The position numbers and the translations under genes were made by a program. Positions 1 through 9,387 of a stretch of 23,668 nt of DNA are shown piece after piece; position 1 is the first letter of the stretch; the number at the start of each line of letters is the position of its first letter. The notes below the pieces were generated by a model. That model was not told the DNA's origin, did no database searches, and saw only the letters and a list, made by a program, of their open reading frames with translations. The stretch is from NCBI GenBank assembly GCA_010030955.1, contig RHBP01000008.1, positions 1-23,668 of the forward strand. Reading direction: 5' to 3'. The DNA is from Synechococcaceae bacterium WBB_10_009. GTDB lineage: Bacteria; Cyanobacteriota; Cyanobacteriia; PCC-6307; Cyanobiaceae.

Positions 1-622
1 CCAGGGCGGCGCTGCGCTCGAAACTCACCAGCTCGTAGTCGAGCCGCAGCAGGGCAAAGCCGGCGCCGCTGTTGGTCTGGTAGCGATTCCAGCCACCGGT
101 GGGCACATTGAACGGCGTGCCGGGGCCAAAGCCCGGCACATCGGTGTTGCCCTGCCAGGCCAGATTGCCGCCCGCCAGCTGGCTGTAACCACCACCAAGA
201 TCCAGGCCGAAGATCGGGTAAAAGCGGCCCTGCACCGACCGCAGCCAGCCCTGCTGCTCGCTGACGCGGGCTGCGCTGGCCTGCAGGGTGGGGTCGTTCT
301 GGGCCGCCAGGGCGATGGCCTGCTGCAGGTCCAGCGGCAGGCGCTGTCGCACCGCAACGGCCCCTGGCTGGGTCGGCAGGGCGGCGGGCGCCGGCGCCGG
401 CAGTTGCTGCTTCAGCTGCTCCAGCTGCTGGGGGGTGGCGGCGGGAGCGGCCTCGCCCACGGGGAGCACCCGATCGAGCCGATCGAGGTCACGGGCGTAG
501 GCCTCAAAACTGCGCAGCAGAGGCTTGAGGGCCGGCGGCGTAGCGCCGGCCAGCACCGGTTGACCGGCGCCGAACGCCAGCAGGCCGATCAGCAGCCGTC
601 GAACCGCTGCCTCAATCGGCAT
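1..622 (-). CDS. TolC-family outer membrane protein, N-terminal part (cut by window edge)
   Basis: About 207 N-terminal codons are visible and the 3' end lies outside the window. The ATG at 622 is followed by a short signal peptide (MPIEAAVRRLLIGLLAFGAG, probable cleavage after VLA near residue 25), then a proline/alanine-rich linker. Next comes the first helical repeat typical of outer-membrane efflux proteins: PLDLQQAIALAAQNDPTLQA, then RVSEQQGWLRSVQGRFYPIF and a glycine-rich strand region. Family members trimerise in the outer membrane as export channels for type I secretion or RND efflux. The start overlaps the last 11 bases of the Nif11-domain gene, which suggests cotranscription. TolC-type function is well supported by the pattern, but the exported substrate is unknown. 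Confidence 0.82.
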   Translation of the reverse strand, partial: MPIEAAVRRLLIGLLAFGAGQPVLAGATPPALKPLLRSFEAYARDLDRLDRVLPVGEAAPAATPQQLEQLKQQLPAPAPAALPTQPGAVAVRQRLPLDLQQAIALAAQNDPTLQASAARVSEQQGWLRSVQGRFYPIFGLDLGGGYSQLAGGNLAWQGNTDVPGFGPGTPFNVPTGGWNRYQTNSGAGFALLRLDYELVSFERSAAL

Positions 623-866
623 CTGTGGCGCCGAAGGCATGCATCAGCGCATCGCCCCAGCTGTTGATGCCCTTGAGCTGGACATCGGAGGCACCGGCGA
701 GGGCCTCGCCATGGGCGCGCAGCACAGAAGCCTTGTCGACGCTGTGGCCATGGTCGGCGGCCAGGGTCACGATGTCATCAAACCCCGAGGCGGCATGCAG
801 CTTGCTGCGCAGGGCCTCATCGCTGGACACCTTGGAGAGGAACGCTTGCAGATCGGCGACGGACAT
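612..866 (-). CDS. Nif11-domain small protein
   Basis: An 84-residue protein read from the ATG at 866, beginning MSVADLQAFLSKVSSDEALR. That is the usual opening of the Nif11 domain (small helical domain with conserved S..dL..FL..v..d..L). An in-frame GTG/TTG-type start 27 bases upstream is possible, but the domain begins at the chosen Met. In picocyanobacteria this domain occurs both as stand-alone proteins and as leaders of ribosomal peptides. Here it ends in a short tail (HAFGATDAD) with no Gly-Gly cleavage site followed by a Cys/Ser/Thr-rich core, so I read it as stand-alone, of unknown function. Its stop overlaps the start of the TolC-family gene. Confidence 0.8.
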   Translation of the reverse strand: MSVADLQAFLSKVSSDEALRSKLHAASGFDDIVTLAADHGHSVDKASVLRAHGEALAGASDVQLKGINSWGDALMHAFGATDAD

Positions 867-941
867 CGGGCTGGAGAGGGGAGGTGAACACAACGGAGCT
901 GATCCTGACGGATCGGTGGCGTCCAGACACCGGCGAAAGCA

Positions 942-1943
942 TCAGCCGGCGCGCAACCACTGAGCAGCATCGCAGGCGTGGTACGTGAGGATCAGATCAG
1001 CGCCGGCGCGCTTGAAACAGAGCAACGTTTCCAGCACCACCGCCCGCTCATCAATCCAGCCCTTCTCAGCGGCGGCCTTCACCATCGCGTACTCACCGCT
1101 CACGTTGTAAGCGGCGATGGGCAGTTCGCTCTCCTCACGCAGGCGATGAATGATGTCGAGGTAGGCCAGCCCCGGCTTCACCATCATGATGTCGGCCCCC
1201 TCCTGCTCATCCAGCTGGGCTTCGGTGATGGCCTCACGGGCGTTGGCCGGATCCATCTGGTAGGTGGATTTGTCCTTGGGGATCGGCTTGCTGGCGGCGG
1301 CCCGGGGGGCGGAATCCAGGGCCTCCCGGAAGGGGCCGTAGTAGGCCGAGGCGTATTTGGCGGTGTAGCTGATGATCCCCACGTGCTCGAAGCCCTCCTC
1401 ATCGAGGGCCTCACGGATGGCACCAACGCGGCCGTCCATCATGTCGCTGGGGCCGATCAGATCGGCGCCGGCCCGGGCCTGCACCACCGCCTGTTTGCAC
1501 AGCAGCGCCACGGTTTCGTCGTTGAGCACCACCCCCTCGGCGCTGACGATGCCGTCATGGCCATCGCAGGAGTAGGGATCGAGGGCCACGTCGGTCATGA
1601 TCGCCATGCCCGGGTGGGCCTGCTTGAGCCGGCGGATGGCCCGCGGAATCAGGCCGCCTTCGTTGAAGCACTCGGCGCCGTCTTCGGTTTTGAGGCCGTC
1701 GGCCACCTTGGGGAACAGCACCACGCAGCGGATGCCCAGCTCCCAGGCCCGGCCCACCTCCTGCACCAGCCCCTCCAGGCTCCAGCGCTGGCAGCCGGGC
1801 ATGGCGCCGATGGGCTCGTTGCTGGCCCCCTCGTGCACAAACAACGGATAGATGAAGTCAGCGGCGCTGAGGGAGGTCTCCCGCACCATCGCCCGCAGGG
1901 CTGGGGAGCGGCGCAAACGGCGGGGGCGGTAGGTGAGCTCCAT
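942..1943 (-). CDS. hemB: delta-aminolevulinic acid dehydratase (porphobilinogen synthase)
   Basis: A full-length 333-residue HemB, which condenses two 5-aminolevulinate molecules into porphobilinogen, the common precursor of haem, chlorophyll, bilins and corrinoids. The two active-site lysines are visible: K196 in SYTAKYASAYYGPFREA and K256 in MMVKPGLAYLD (Schiff-base lysine). The metal-site segment DVALDPYSCDGHDG (residues 118-131) carries aspartates where zinc enzymes have a triple-cysteine site, so this is the Mg-dependent type usual in cyanobacteria and plants. The ATG at 1943 gives MELTYRPRRLRRSPALR, the normal family start. No strong Shine-Dalgarno is seen upstream. The next gene downstream on the same strand is the Nif11-domain gene, about 75 bp away. 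Confidence 0.97.
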   Translation of the reverse strand: MELTYRPRRLRRSPALRAMVRETSLSAADFIYPLFVHEGASNEPIGAMPGCQRWSLEGLVQEVGRAWELGIRCVVLFPKVADGLKTEDGAECFNEGGLIPRAIRRLKQAHPGMAIMTDVALDPYSCDGHDGIVSAEGVVLNDETVALLCKQAVVQARAGADLIGPSDMMDGRVGAIREALDEEGFEHVGIISYTAKYASAYYGPFREALDSAPRAAASKPIPKDKSTYQMDPANAREAITEAQLDEQEGADIMMVKPGLAYLDIIHRLREESELPIAAYNVSGEYAMVKAAAEKGWIDERAVVLETLLCFKRAGADLILTYHACDAAQWLRAG

Positions 1944-1997
1944 GGGGTCTGGCGCAGCGCGGCAGGCTGGGGCGGATCCTACGGAGGGTGCCGGCGC

Positions 1998-2246
1998 TCA
2001 GGTCCAGTTGCCGCCGAGCATGTCGTCGTAGCCCTCGTAGGGGTCGAACTCCGCCCAGCCGGGGCTTGCCTCATCAAACAGCCCGTAGCGGGCCGCCTCG
2101 TCGTCGTCGAGGGTGTTGCCGGTGGGCTGGGTGTTGCAGCTGATGCCGCCGCCGGCCACCGGTTGGCAATCGGTGAACTCCAGCCCCGCTCGGGCCACGG
2201 GCGGTTGCACCAGCAGTGCAACCAACAGCATCAGCAGCACGGGCAT
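1998..2246 (-). CDS. small exported protein of unknown function
   Basis: An 82-residue ORF from the ATG at 2246. Residues 1-20 (MPVLLMLLVALLVQPPVARA) form a clean signal peptide with an A-R-A cleavage site, followed by a soluble acidic domain with two cysteines (FTDCQ and ISCNT) that could form a disulfide. The C-terminus is rich in Asp, Glu, Gly and Tyr (FDPYEGYDDMLGGNWT). A longer reading from 2294 adds 16 residues ahead of the signal peptide and is less likely. It lies about 50 bp upstream of hemB on the same strand. I do not recognise a characterised family. A periplasmic location is inferred from the signal peptide only. Confidence 0.65.
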   Translation of the reverse strand: MPVLLMLLVALLVQPPVARAGLEFTDCQPVAGGGISCNTQPTGNTLDDDEAARYGLFDEASPGWAEFDPYEGYDDMLGGNWT

Positions 2247-2305
2247 GGGGTCAGCCGTTGGGGGCACAACTGAGATGATGGGCCCTGCCCGCAAGCCTGA
2301 CAGCG

Positions 2306-2416
2306 ATGTACACCGATTGGACCGCCGTTGCGCTGCTGCTGCTCACCACAACGCCGTTGCTGGTGGTGGTGGCCACCGCCGCGTTTTTTATCTGGCGCCA
2401 GAAATCCAAGCGCTGA
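2306..2416 (+). CDS. 36-residue single-transmembrane peptide, unknown
   Basis: A short ORF beginning MYTDWTAVALLLLTTTPLLV and continuing through one hydrophobic span to a basic end (FFIWRQKSKR). The shape (short polar N-terminus, about 22-residue span, arginine/lysine-rich tail) is that of small thylakoid or plasma-membrane subunits. The sequence does not match PsbM, PsbX, PsbN, Psb30, PetG, PetL, PetN, PsaI or PsaM as I remember them. No clear Shine-Dalgarno precedes it. It is divergent from the exported-protein gene, and its last 29 bases overlap the tail of the converging zinc-finger gene. It could be a real small membrane protein or a chance ORF. Confidence 0.4.
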   Translation: MYTDWTAVALLLLTTTPLLVVVATAAFFIWRQKSKR

Positions 2417-2612
2417 GATCGCCCCGGAAACCGCGCCCCAGGGCCGGCCGCGCCATGGCCAGCGACAGGGCATCCCGGGGAGCCAACCGGGCATCGAACT
2501 GGGGCAACACCCCCTGGCCCACACAGGCCAGGCAGGTGCGGTAGCTGGTGCCATTGGTGCGCAGCACACCGCTGCCGCCGCAACTGGGGCAAGCCGCCTC
2601 CGATCTGTCCAT
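2388..2612 (-). CDS. small CxxCxGxG zinc-finger-like protein
   Basis: A 74-residue protein starting MDRSEAACPSCGGSGVLRTN, with two CxxCxGxG-type motifs: CPSCGGSG near residues 8-15 and CLACVGQG near residues 27-34. They resemble half of the DnaJ cysteine-rich domain and would bind one zinc ion. A GAGG sequence six bases ahead of the ATG at 2612 is a good Shine-Dalgarno and supports this start over the much longer in-frame ORF that extends to 2900. That extension is antisense-like shadow overlapping gluQ. Such mini zinc-finger proteins are common and uncharacterised in picocyanobacteria. A chaperone or protein-folding role is only suggested by the DnaJ resemblance. Confidence 0.7.
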   Translation of the reverse strand: MDRSEAACPSCGGSGVLRTNGTSYRTCLACVGQGVLPQFDARLAPRDALSLAMARPALGRGFRGDLSAWISGAR

Positions 2613-2676
2613 CACCCACCTCGAACCGTTGTGTTCAGTGTGGTGGCGATTGCCCGGTTTGATCCCGAAGCCTTCC

Positions 2677-3672
2677 TTAAGTCTTGGTGGCTGGCTGGGC
2701 GGTTTGGCGCAGCTGCCGCCGCAGGGCCTCCAGGGTCCAGTGCTGGCGCAATTCATCGGCGCTGAGGCGCGTGGCCGGCGGCACCAGATCCAGGCTGGCG
2801 GCCAGCATCCCCACCACCGCGGGTGCATCCAGCCCCCGCTGGCGCAGGGGCTCCAGCCCCGCGGCCCGTTCCCGCTTGGAGAGGCGCTGGCCGGCCGCAT
2901 CGTGCAGGAGGGGGAGGTGCCAAAACCGCGGCGGCGTGCCCCCCAGCCGTTCGATCACGGCCACCTGGGGCGCCGTGGCCGCCCAGAGGTCGTTGCCGCG
3001 CACCACATCGCTGATGCCCAGCAGCAGATCATCCACCGCCGTGGCCAGGTGGTAGGCCAGGAAGCCATCGGCCCGGCGCAGCACCACATCCCCCACCTGC
3101 CCCCGTGCATCAAGACAGCCATCCGGGCCCAGCTGCTCCTGCCACCGCAGCCAGCCGGGCTGCAACGCCAGCCGCCAACTGGGCAGCCGCCCCTGCTGCG
3201 GGCCCCAGGCCAGCGGCGCACCACGGCAGATGCCCGGATACACCGCAGTGGCGCCATGGGGGGCGGAGATGTCCGCCAACAGACGCCGGCTGCAGCGGCA
3301 GGGATAGAGCCCCCCGCTGCGGCGCAGGGCGGAGAGCACCGAGGCGTAGAGCCCCCGCCGCGCGCTCTGACGCACGGGCCCACCATCCCAGTGCAGCCCC
3401 AACCAGGTGAGATCCGCCAGGATCGCCGCCTCGGCCCCGGGGCGGTTGCGGGGGGTGTCGAGGTCGTCGATGCGCAGCAGCCACGCCCCCCCCTGCAGGC
3501 GGGCGATCAGCCAGGAGAGCAGGGCCGTGCGCAGGTTGCCCAGGTGCTGGGGCCCGGTGGGGGAGGGGGCATAGCGCCCCCTGGGTCCCTCAGCCCGCAG
3601 CCGGGCCGCCGCAGCGATCCGTTGCTGCAGGTGATCAGGCAGCACGGAGGGGCGGGATCGCACAGGGGCCAA
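2677..3672 (-). CDS. gluQ: glutamyl-Q tRNA(Asp) synthetase
   Basis: GluQRS attaches glutamate to the queuosine base of tRNA-Asp. It is a paralogue of the glutamyl-tRNA synthetase catalytic core without the anticodon-binding domain. Numbered from the longest start, RYAPSPTGPQHLGNLRTA carries the HIGH-class motif (HLGN, residues 43-46), RIDDLDTPR follows at 67-75, and the KMSKS-class motif is RLSKR at 263-267. The zinc site C125-x-C127, Y145 and C149, typical of GluQRS, is present. The longest start is a TTG at 3672 that abuts the HU terminator. GTG codons at 3663 or 3645 are alternatives, and 3645 (giving MLPDHLQQR) fits family starts best. None has a good Shine-Dalgarno. Confidence 0.93.
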   Translation of the reverse strand: MAPVRSRPSVLPDHLQQRIAAAARLRAEGPRGRYAPSPTGPQHLGNLRTALLSWLIARLQGGAWLLRIDDLDTPRNRPGAEAAILADLTWLGLHWDGGPVRQSARRGLYASVLSALRRSGGLYPCRCSRRLLADISAPHGATAVYPGICRGAPLAWGPQQGRLPSWRLALQPGWLRWQEQLGPDGCLDARGQVGDVVLRRADGFLAYHLATAVDDLLLGISDVVRGNDLWAATAPQVAVIERLGGTPPRFWHLPLLHDAAGQRLSKRERAAGLEPLRQRGLDAPAVVGMLAASLDLVPPATRLSADELRQHWTLEALRRQLRQTAQPATKT

Positions 3673-3678
3673 TCATGC

Positions 3679-3702
3679 AAAAGGGCGGCCCGAAGGCCGC
3701 CC
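3679..3702 (-). terminator. Rho-independent terminator of the HU gene
   Basis: On the minus strand GGGCGGCC, loop TTCG, GGCCGCCC forms a perfect 8-bp G+C stem with a stable tetraloop, followed by TTTT. It begins 37 bases after the HU stop codon. The T-tract ends only a few bases before the longest possible gluQ start. Confidence 0.85.
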
Positions 3703-3739
3703 AAAGGAGACGTTCCACGAACGCCATCCGGGGCCGAAC

Positions 3740-4015
3740 TCAGCCCTGAACGCGGTCCTTGAAGAGCTTGCCGGCGGTGAAGGCGGGAACGCGCTTGGCG
3801 GGAATCTTGATTTTTTGGCCGGTCTTGGGGTTCAGACCCTGGCGGGCGGAGCGCTCGCGGGGCTCGAAGGAACCGAAGCCAAGGATCGACACCTTCTTGC
3901 CTTCCACCACCGAGTCGATGATGGTTTCGATGGCGGCGTCCACCACCTGGGCAACGTCGGTTTTGGTCAGCTCGGTGCGGGCAGCCACGAGGTTGACGAG
4001 GTCAGCTTTGTTCAT
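3740..4015 (-). CDS. hup: histone-like DNA-binding protein HU
   Basis: A 91-residue protein, the standard HU length, beginning MNKADLVNLVAARTELTKTD. The bacterial histone-like signature lies at residues 46-65 (GFGSFEPRERSARQGLNPKT), and the DNA-intercalating proline arm region IPAKRVPAFTAGK follows. HU bends and compacts nucleoid DNA as a dimer. The gene stands as its own unit: it has a candidate promoter about 80 bases upstream and a strong hairpin terminator just downstream, consistent with high expression. Its AAG/ATC-type codons and lower GC look milder than those of its neighbours, as is common for highly expressed genes. The assignment is secure; whether it is the only HU in this genome cannot be seen. 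Confidence 0.97.
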   Translation of the reverse strand: MNKADLVNLVAARTELTKTDVAQVVDAAIETIIDSVVEGKKVSILGFGSFEPRERSARQGLNPKTGQKIKIPAKRVPAFTAGKLFKDRVQG

Positions 4016-4092
4016 CGGAGTGGGAAAGCCTCTGGGATCAGCAGCAGCCGGGCGGCTCGGGAAGTCCGACCGCCACTGGTTTCAGCGCGCCA

Positions 4093-4121
4093 ATCGTATG
4101 GGCGTTGGCAAGGGCCGGCAA
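4093..4121 (-). promoter_or_regulatory. candidate sigma-70 promoter for the HU gene
   Basis: On the minus strand TTGCCG (4121-4116) and TACGAT (4098-4093) are separated by exactly 17 bp. They sit about 80-105 bases upstream of the HU start in the widest intergenic gap of this window. Seen in sequence only; the match is moderate. Confidence 0.4.
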
Positions 4122-4198
4122 CCACAACACCCCCGGCTGCCACACGGTTTTGGCACTTTTGTTGCCGAAATCACCGCCAAACCGGCCCCAACGCAGCC

Positions 4199-4911
4199 TC
4201 AGGCGGGCGGCTGGAGCGCCAACGCCCGCAGATCCAGCCCCTGCAACAGCTCCCAGCCATGGGGGATCAGGGCCTCGCCCCGCAGGGCCCCCAGACCGGC
4301 GCCGCTGGCCAGCCACAGGGGGGCGGTGCCGGGGTCGGGGGCGGGCAACCAGCCCCGCAGCCGCTCCAGGCTGCGCAGCCAACGGCCCCAGTGGAAGCTG
4401 CGGCGGTGGCGCAGGGGAGCCGCCTGACCCGGCGCCACCGGGCTGAGCAGACGCCCGCAAAACAGCACAGCCGCCTCCCCCAGGGCACCCCCCTGCGCCA
4501 GCACCACCGCGGCCCCCGGCGTCGGCCCTGGGGTCCAGAGCAGTTGCAAACCGGGCGCCAGGGCCAGCTCGGCCCCAAAGCACTGCAGCCGCTGCACCCC
4601 GGGCAGCAGGTAAGCCTCCTGCTCCTGCACCAGCACCGGCCAGCCCAGGGCCTCCTGGAAGCGGCGCACCCGGCCATGGCCCTCGCGGCTGGTGAGCAGG
4701 ATGCGCCCCTCTCCGCGGCGGCGCAGCAGCTCCAGGTTGGCCTCGGTGTAGGCCGGGCAATCAATCAGACACCCGCCGGCCCCATCGGGGCCGGGCCCCT
4801 CCAGCCACCAGGCGCTGCCCCCCTGGCTGTCGCGGTTGGGGGCAAACAGCCACAGGCCATCCCGCACCGGCCGCGCCGGCCGCCCCGCCTCCATGGGTTG
4901 GGTTGGGAGCG

Positions 4912-4918
<7 letters not shown>
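4199..4918 (-). CDS. metallo-beta-lactamase-fold-like protein lacking metal ligands
   Basis: A 239-residue protein with the overall order of an MBL-fold hydrolase: GGCLIDCPAYTEANLELL (residues 48-65, the strand before the metal site), ILLTSREGHGRVRRFQEALG (73-92), LLWTPGPTPGAAVVL (126-140), then VLFCGRLLS (151-159). In active enzymes these positions read THxHxDH, TPGHTPG and F(T/S)GD. Here the first motif is TSREGHGRV, the second has Pro for His, and the third has Arg for Asp. It is therefore probably catalytically inactive or re-purposed. The start at 4918 overlaps the possible glgX start on the other strand. An in-frame ATG at 4894 (MEAGRPARPV) would remove the overlap and is equally plausible. 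The substrate is unknown. Confidence 0.75.
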
Positions 4919-7122
<2,204 letters not shown>

Positions 7123-7123
7123 A

Positions 7124-7141
7124 GCAGTACAAATGTACTGC
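7124..7141. promoter_or_regulatory. palindromic operator matching the cyanobacterial LexA box
   Basis: GCAGTACA-AA-TGTACTGC is a perfect inverted repeat with 8-bp arms. Its core AGTACAAATGTACT (7126-7139) fits the consensus AGTACWNWTGTACT that I recall as reported for cyanobacterial LexA, and also the looser form RGTACNNNDGTWCB. It begins one base upstream of the mature 5' end of the tRNA-Gly gene (minus strand) and ends 72 bp before the GTG of the plus-strand GPH symporter. It could control either unit. On both strands it contains -10-like hexamers (TACAAA plus, TACATT minus). Binding by LexA is inference. Confidence 0.6.
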
Positions 7142-7213
7142 GCAGCGCGAAGGCCGGCCCGGCCGTGATTTCACGCTGGCTGCAGCATTATGGCCCGCAG
7201 CCCCTGAACCCCT

Positions 7214-8599
7214 GTGGCCACCAGCGACGCCGCCAACCTGCGGGGCCTCAGCCGCCTGCGCCTGCTGTTGGCCTATGGCCTCGGCGACGCCGGCACCGGC
7301 ATGGCGGCCTCGCTAATCGGCTTCTACCTGTTCATCTTCTACACCGCGGCGGCCGGTCTGCCCGCCTGGATGGCCGGCCTGGTGCTGATGCTGGCCCGGC
7401 TGTGGGACGCCATCAATGATCCGGTGGTGGGCTGGCTCAGCGACAAGACCCGCACGCCCTGGGGGCCGCGTCTGCCCTGGCTGGTGGGCAGCGCCGTGCC
7501 CCTGGGCATCGCCATGGCCCTGATGTGGTGGCTGCCCCCCGGCGACCTCTGGGTGCGTTTCTGGATCTTCGTGGCCATCTCCGTGGTGGCCAACAGCCTC
7601 TACACCTGCGTCAACCTCCCCTACGCGGCCCTGGCGGCGGAGCTCACCGCCGACGTGAATCTGCGCACCCGGCTGAACACCTCGCGCTTCACCGGCTCGA
7701 TCATCGCCGGGTTGATCGGCATCGTGCTCGGCGGGCTGCTGCTGCGCGACCACGACAACGCCGCCAACTACTGGCGCATGGGCCTGTTGAGCGGGCTGAT
7801 CATCATGGTGTGCACGCTGCTCTGCGCCTGGGGCATCGCCCCGATGGCCCGCGGCTGCCAGCAGCCCGCCGCCCACCCCGGCACCACCCGGCGGCTGCTC
7901 AAACGGGTGGGCCGCAACGGCCGCTTCCTGCGGGTGCTGGGCCTCTACCTGTTGCTCTGGTGCGCGCTGCAGATCATGCAAACCGCCGCCCTGATCTTCC
8001 TGCCGGTGGTGATGCACGTGCCGGAGGGCTGGAGCAACTGGATCCTGCTGCCGTTCCAAATCAGCACCCTGGTGGGGCTGCAGCTGTGGACCGCCGTCTC
8101 CCACCAGCAGGGGCGCATCCGCGCCCTGCACTGGGGGGCTGGCCTGTGGATGGCCAGCTGTGGCGCGGCCATGCTGCTCAGCCCCCTGGATGCGGCCGTG
8201 GCGCCCTTCGGCAGCCTGGGCAACGGGTTGCGGCTGGCGGCCCTCGTGGCGGTGATCCTGGTGGTGGGGCTGGGAGCCTCCACCGCCTACCTGATCCCCT
8301 GGGCCCTGCTGCCCGATGCCATCGATGCCGACCCGGAAAAACCGGCCGGCCAGTACAGCGCCTGGATGGTGTTCACCCAGAAGATCTGCATCAGCTTCGC
8401 CCTGTTCTTCTTCGGCAACCTGATGAGCCTGAGCGGCTACGTGGCCAGCCGCGGCATGCTGCAACCGGAGAGTGCCCTGGTGGCGATCCGCCTGTGCATG
8501 GGCATCATTCCGGCAGTGCTGGTGGTGCTGGGGCTGGTGGTGATGCGCCGCTGGCCTGAGAAAGGCCTGCACCTGCACCACCAACCCTCCGCCGGCTGA
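7214..8599 (+). CDS. GPH (MelB/YicJ-type) sugar:cation symporter
   Basis: A 461-residue, 12-helix major-facilitator protein of the glycoside-pentoside-hexuronide:cation symporter family. It starts at GTG 7214. Evidence is the N-terminal AYGLGDAGTGM (residues 20-30) and the signature loop between helices 2 and 3, DAINDPVVGWLSDKTRTPWG (residues 65-84), followed by PRLPWLV, which is the D-x-x-x-D-P-x-x-G-x-x-x-D-(R/K)-T-(R/K) motif of MelB relatives. The alternating hydrophobic spans and GAS(T)AYLIPWALLPDAIDAD in the second half also fit. Substrates in this family range over sugars and glycosides, and none can be inferred here. The gene is the first of a run continuing with the MlaE permease 14 bp downstream, and it follows the LexA-like palindrome. 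Confidence 0.88.
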   Translation: MATSDAANLRGLSRLRLLLAYGLGDAGTGMAASLIGFYLFIFYTAAAGLPAWMAGLVLMLARLWDAINDPVVGWLSDKTRTPWGPRLPWLVGSAVPLGIAMALMWWLPPGDLWVRFWIFVAISVVANSLYTCVNLPYAALAAELTADVNLRTRLNTSRFTGSIIAGLIGIVLGGLLLRDHDNAANYWRMGLLSGLIIMVCTLLCAWGIAPMARGCQQPAAHPGTTRRLLKRVGRNGRFLRVLGLYLLLWCALQIMQTAALIFLPVVMHVPEGWSNWILLPFQISTLVGLQLWTAVSHQQGRIRALHWGAGLWMASCGAAMLLSPLDAAVAPFGSLGNGLRLAALVAVILVVGLGASTAYLIPWALLPDAIDADPEKPAGQYSAWMVFTQKICISFALFFFGNLMSLSGYVASRGMLQPESALVAIRLCMGIIPAVLVVLGLVVMRRWPEKGLHLHHQPSAG

Positions 8600-8613
8600 G
8601 CCGCCCCCGATCG

Positions 8614-9387
8614 ATGCCCGTCCGCCGCGTCCCCGCCTGGTTACGCCCCCGCTGGCTGCAGCGCCTGGGGCAGAGCTGCCTGATCGGCGGCCAGGCCGTG
8701 GCGGCCCTGGCCAAGGGGCGCATCAGCCCCAACGACCTCAGCGCCGAGCTGATGGAAGCGGGCCCCGGCAGTTTTCTGATCGTGCTGATCACGGGCCTGG
8801 CGGCCGGCACCGTGTTCAACATCCAGGTGGCGGCCGAGCTCACCAAGCAGGGGGCCGGCTCCACCGTGGGGGGCATCCTGGCGGTGGGCCTGGCCCGCGA
8901 GATCGCCCCGATCCTCACCGCCACCCTGGTGACGGGCAAGGTGGCCACCGCCTACGCCGCCCAGCTGGGCACCATGAAGGTGACCGAGCAGATCGACGCG
9001 ATCACCATGCTGCGCACCGACCCGGTGGAATACCTGGTGGTGCCGCGGGTGCTGGCGATGTTGATCATGACGCCGGTGCAGTGCCTGCTGTTCTTTGCCG
9101 TGGCCGTGTGGTCGGGCCAGATCAGCAGCACCGTGCTCTACCAGATCCCTCCGGGGGTGTTCTGGAACTCGGTGCGCACCTGGATGGAGCCCTCCGACCT
9201 GCCGGCCATGCTCACCAAGGCGCTGGTGTTTGGCCTGCAGATTGCCGTGATCGCCTGCGGCTGGGGGCTCACCACCCGCGGCGGCCCCAAGGAGGTGGGC
9301 ACCAGCACCACCGGCGCCGTGGTGATGATTCTGGTGACCGTCTCGCTGGTGGATGTGGTGCTGACCCAACTGCTGTTTGGCTCATGA
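8614..9387 (+). CDS. MlaE-family lipid ABC transporter permease
   Basis: A 257-residue integral membrane permease of the MlaE/YrbE/TGD1 family, the membrane subunit of ABC systems that move phospholipids or galactolipids between membranes. The family signature is clear: LAREIAPILTATLV (residues 93-106) and GTMKVTEQIDAITML (residues 119-133), then several C-terminal spans ending VDVVLTQLLFGS. The partner ATPase (MlaF-like) and substrate-binding protein (MlaD-like) are not in this window and are normally unlinked in cyanobacteria. The start ATG at 8614 lies 14 bp after the symporter stop. The stop overlaps the next start (ATGA), implying translational coupling with DUF3119. Confidence 0.92.
   Translation: MPVRRVPAWLRPRWLQRLGQSCLIGGQAVAALAKGRISPNDLSAELMEAGPGSFLIVLITGLAAGTVFNIQVAAELTKQGAGSTVGGILAVGLAREIAPILTATLVTGKVATAYAAQLGTMKVTEQIDAITMLRTDPVEYLVVPRVLAMLIMTPVQCLLFFAVAVWSGQISSTVLYQIPPGVFWNSVRTWMEPSDLPAMLTKALVFGLQIAVIACGWGLTTRGGPKEVGTSTTGAVVMILVTVSLVDVVLTQLLFGS

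Noticed and set aside
978..2273. 431-residue plus-strand ORF
   Set aside because: It is antisense to hemB and the small exported protein; composition is His/Gly/Ala/Val-rich with no domain, typical of GC-rich shadow frames.
2548..3762. 404-residue plus-strand ORF
   Set aside because: Antisense to gluQ and part of the zinc-finger gene; Pro/Gln/Arg-rich low-complexity translation without recognisable motif.
7127..7138. Possible NtcA site in GTACAAATGTAC
   Set aside because: NtcA needs GTA-N8-TAC; here the spacing is N6. The LexA-type consensus fits fully instead.
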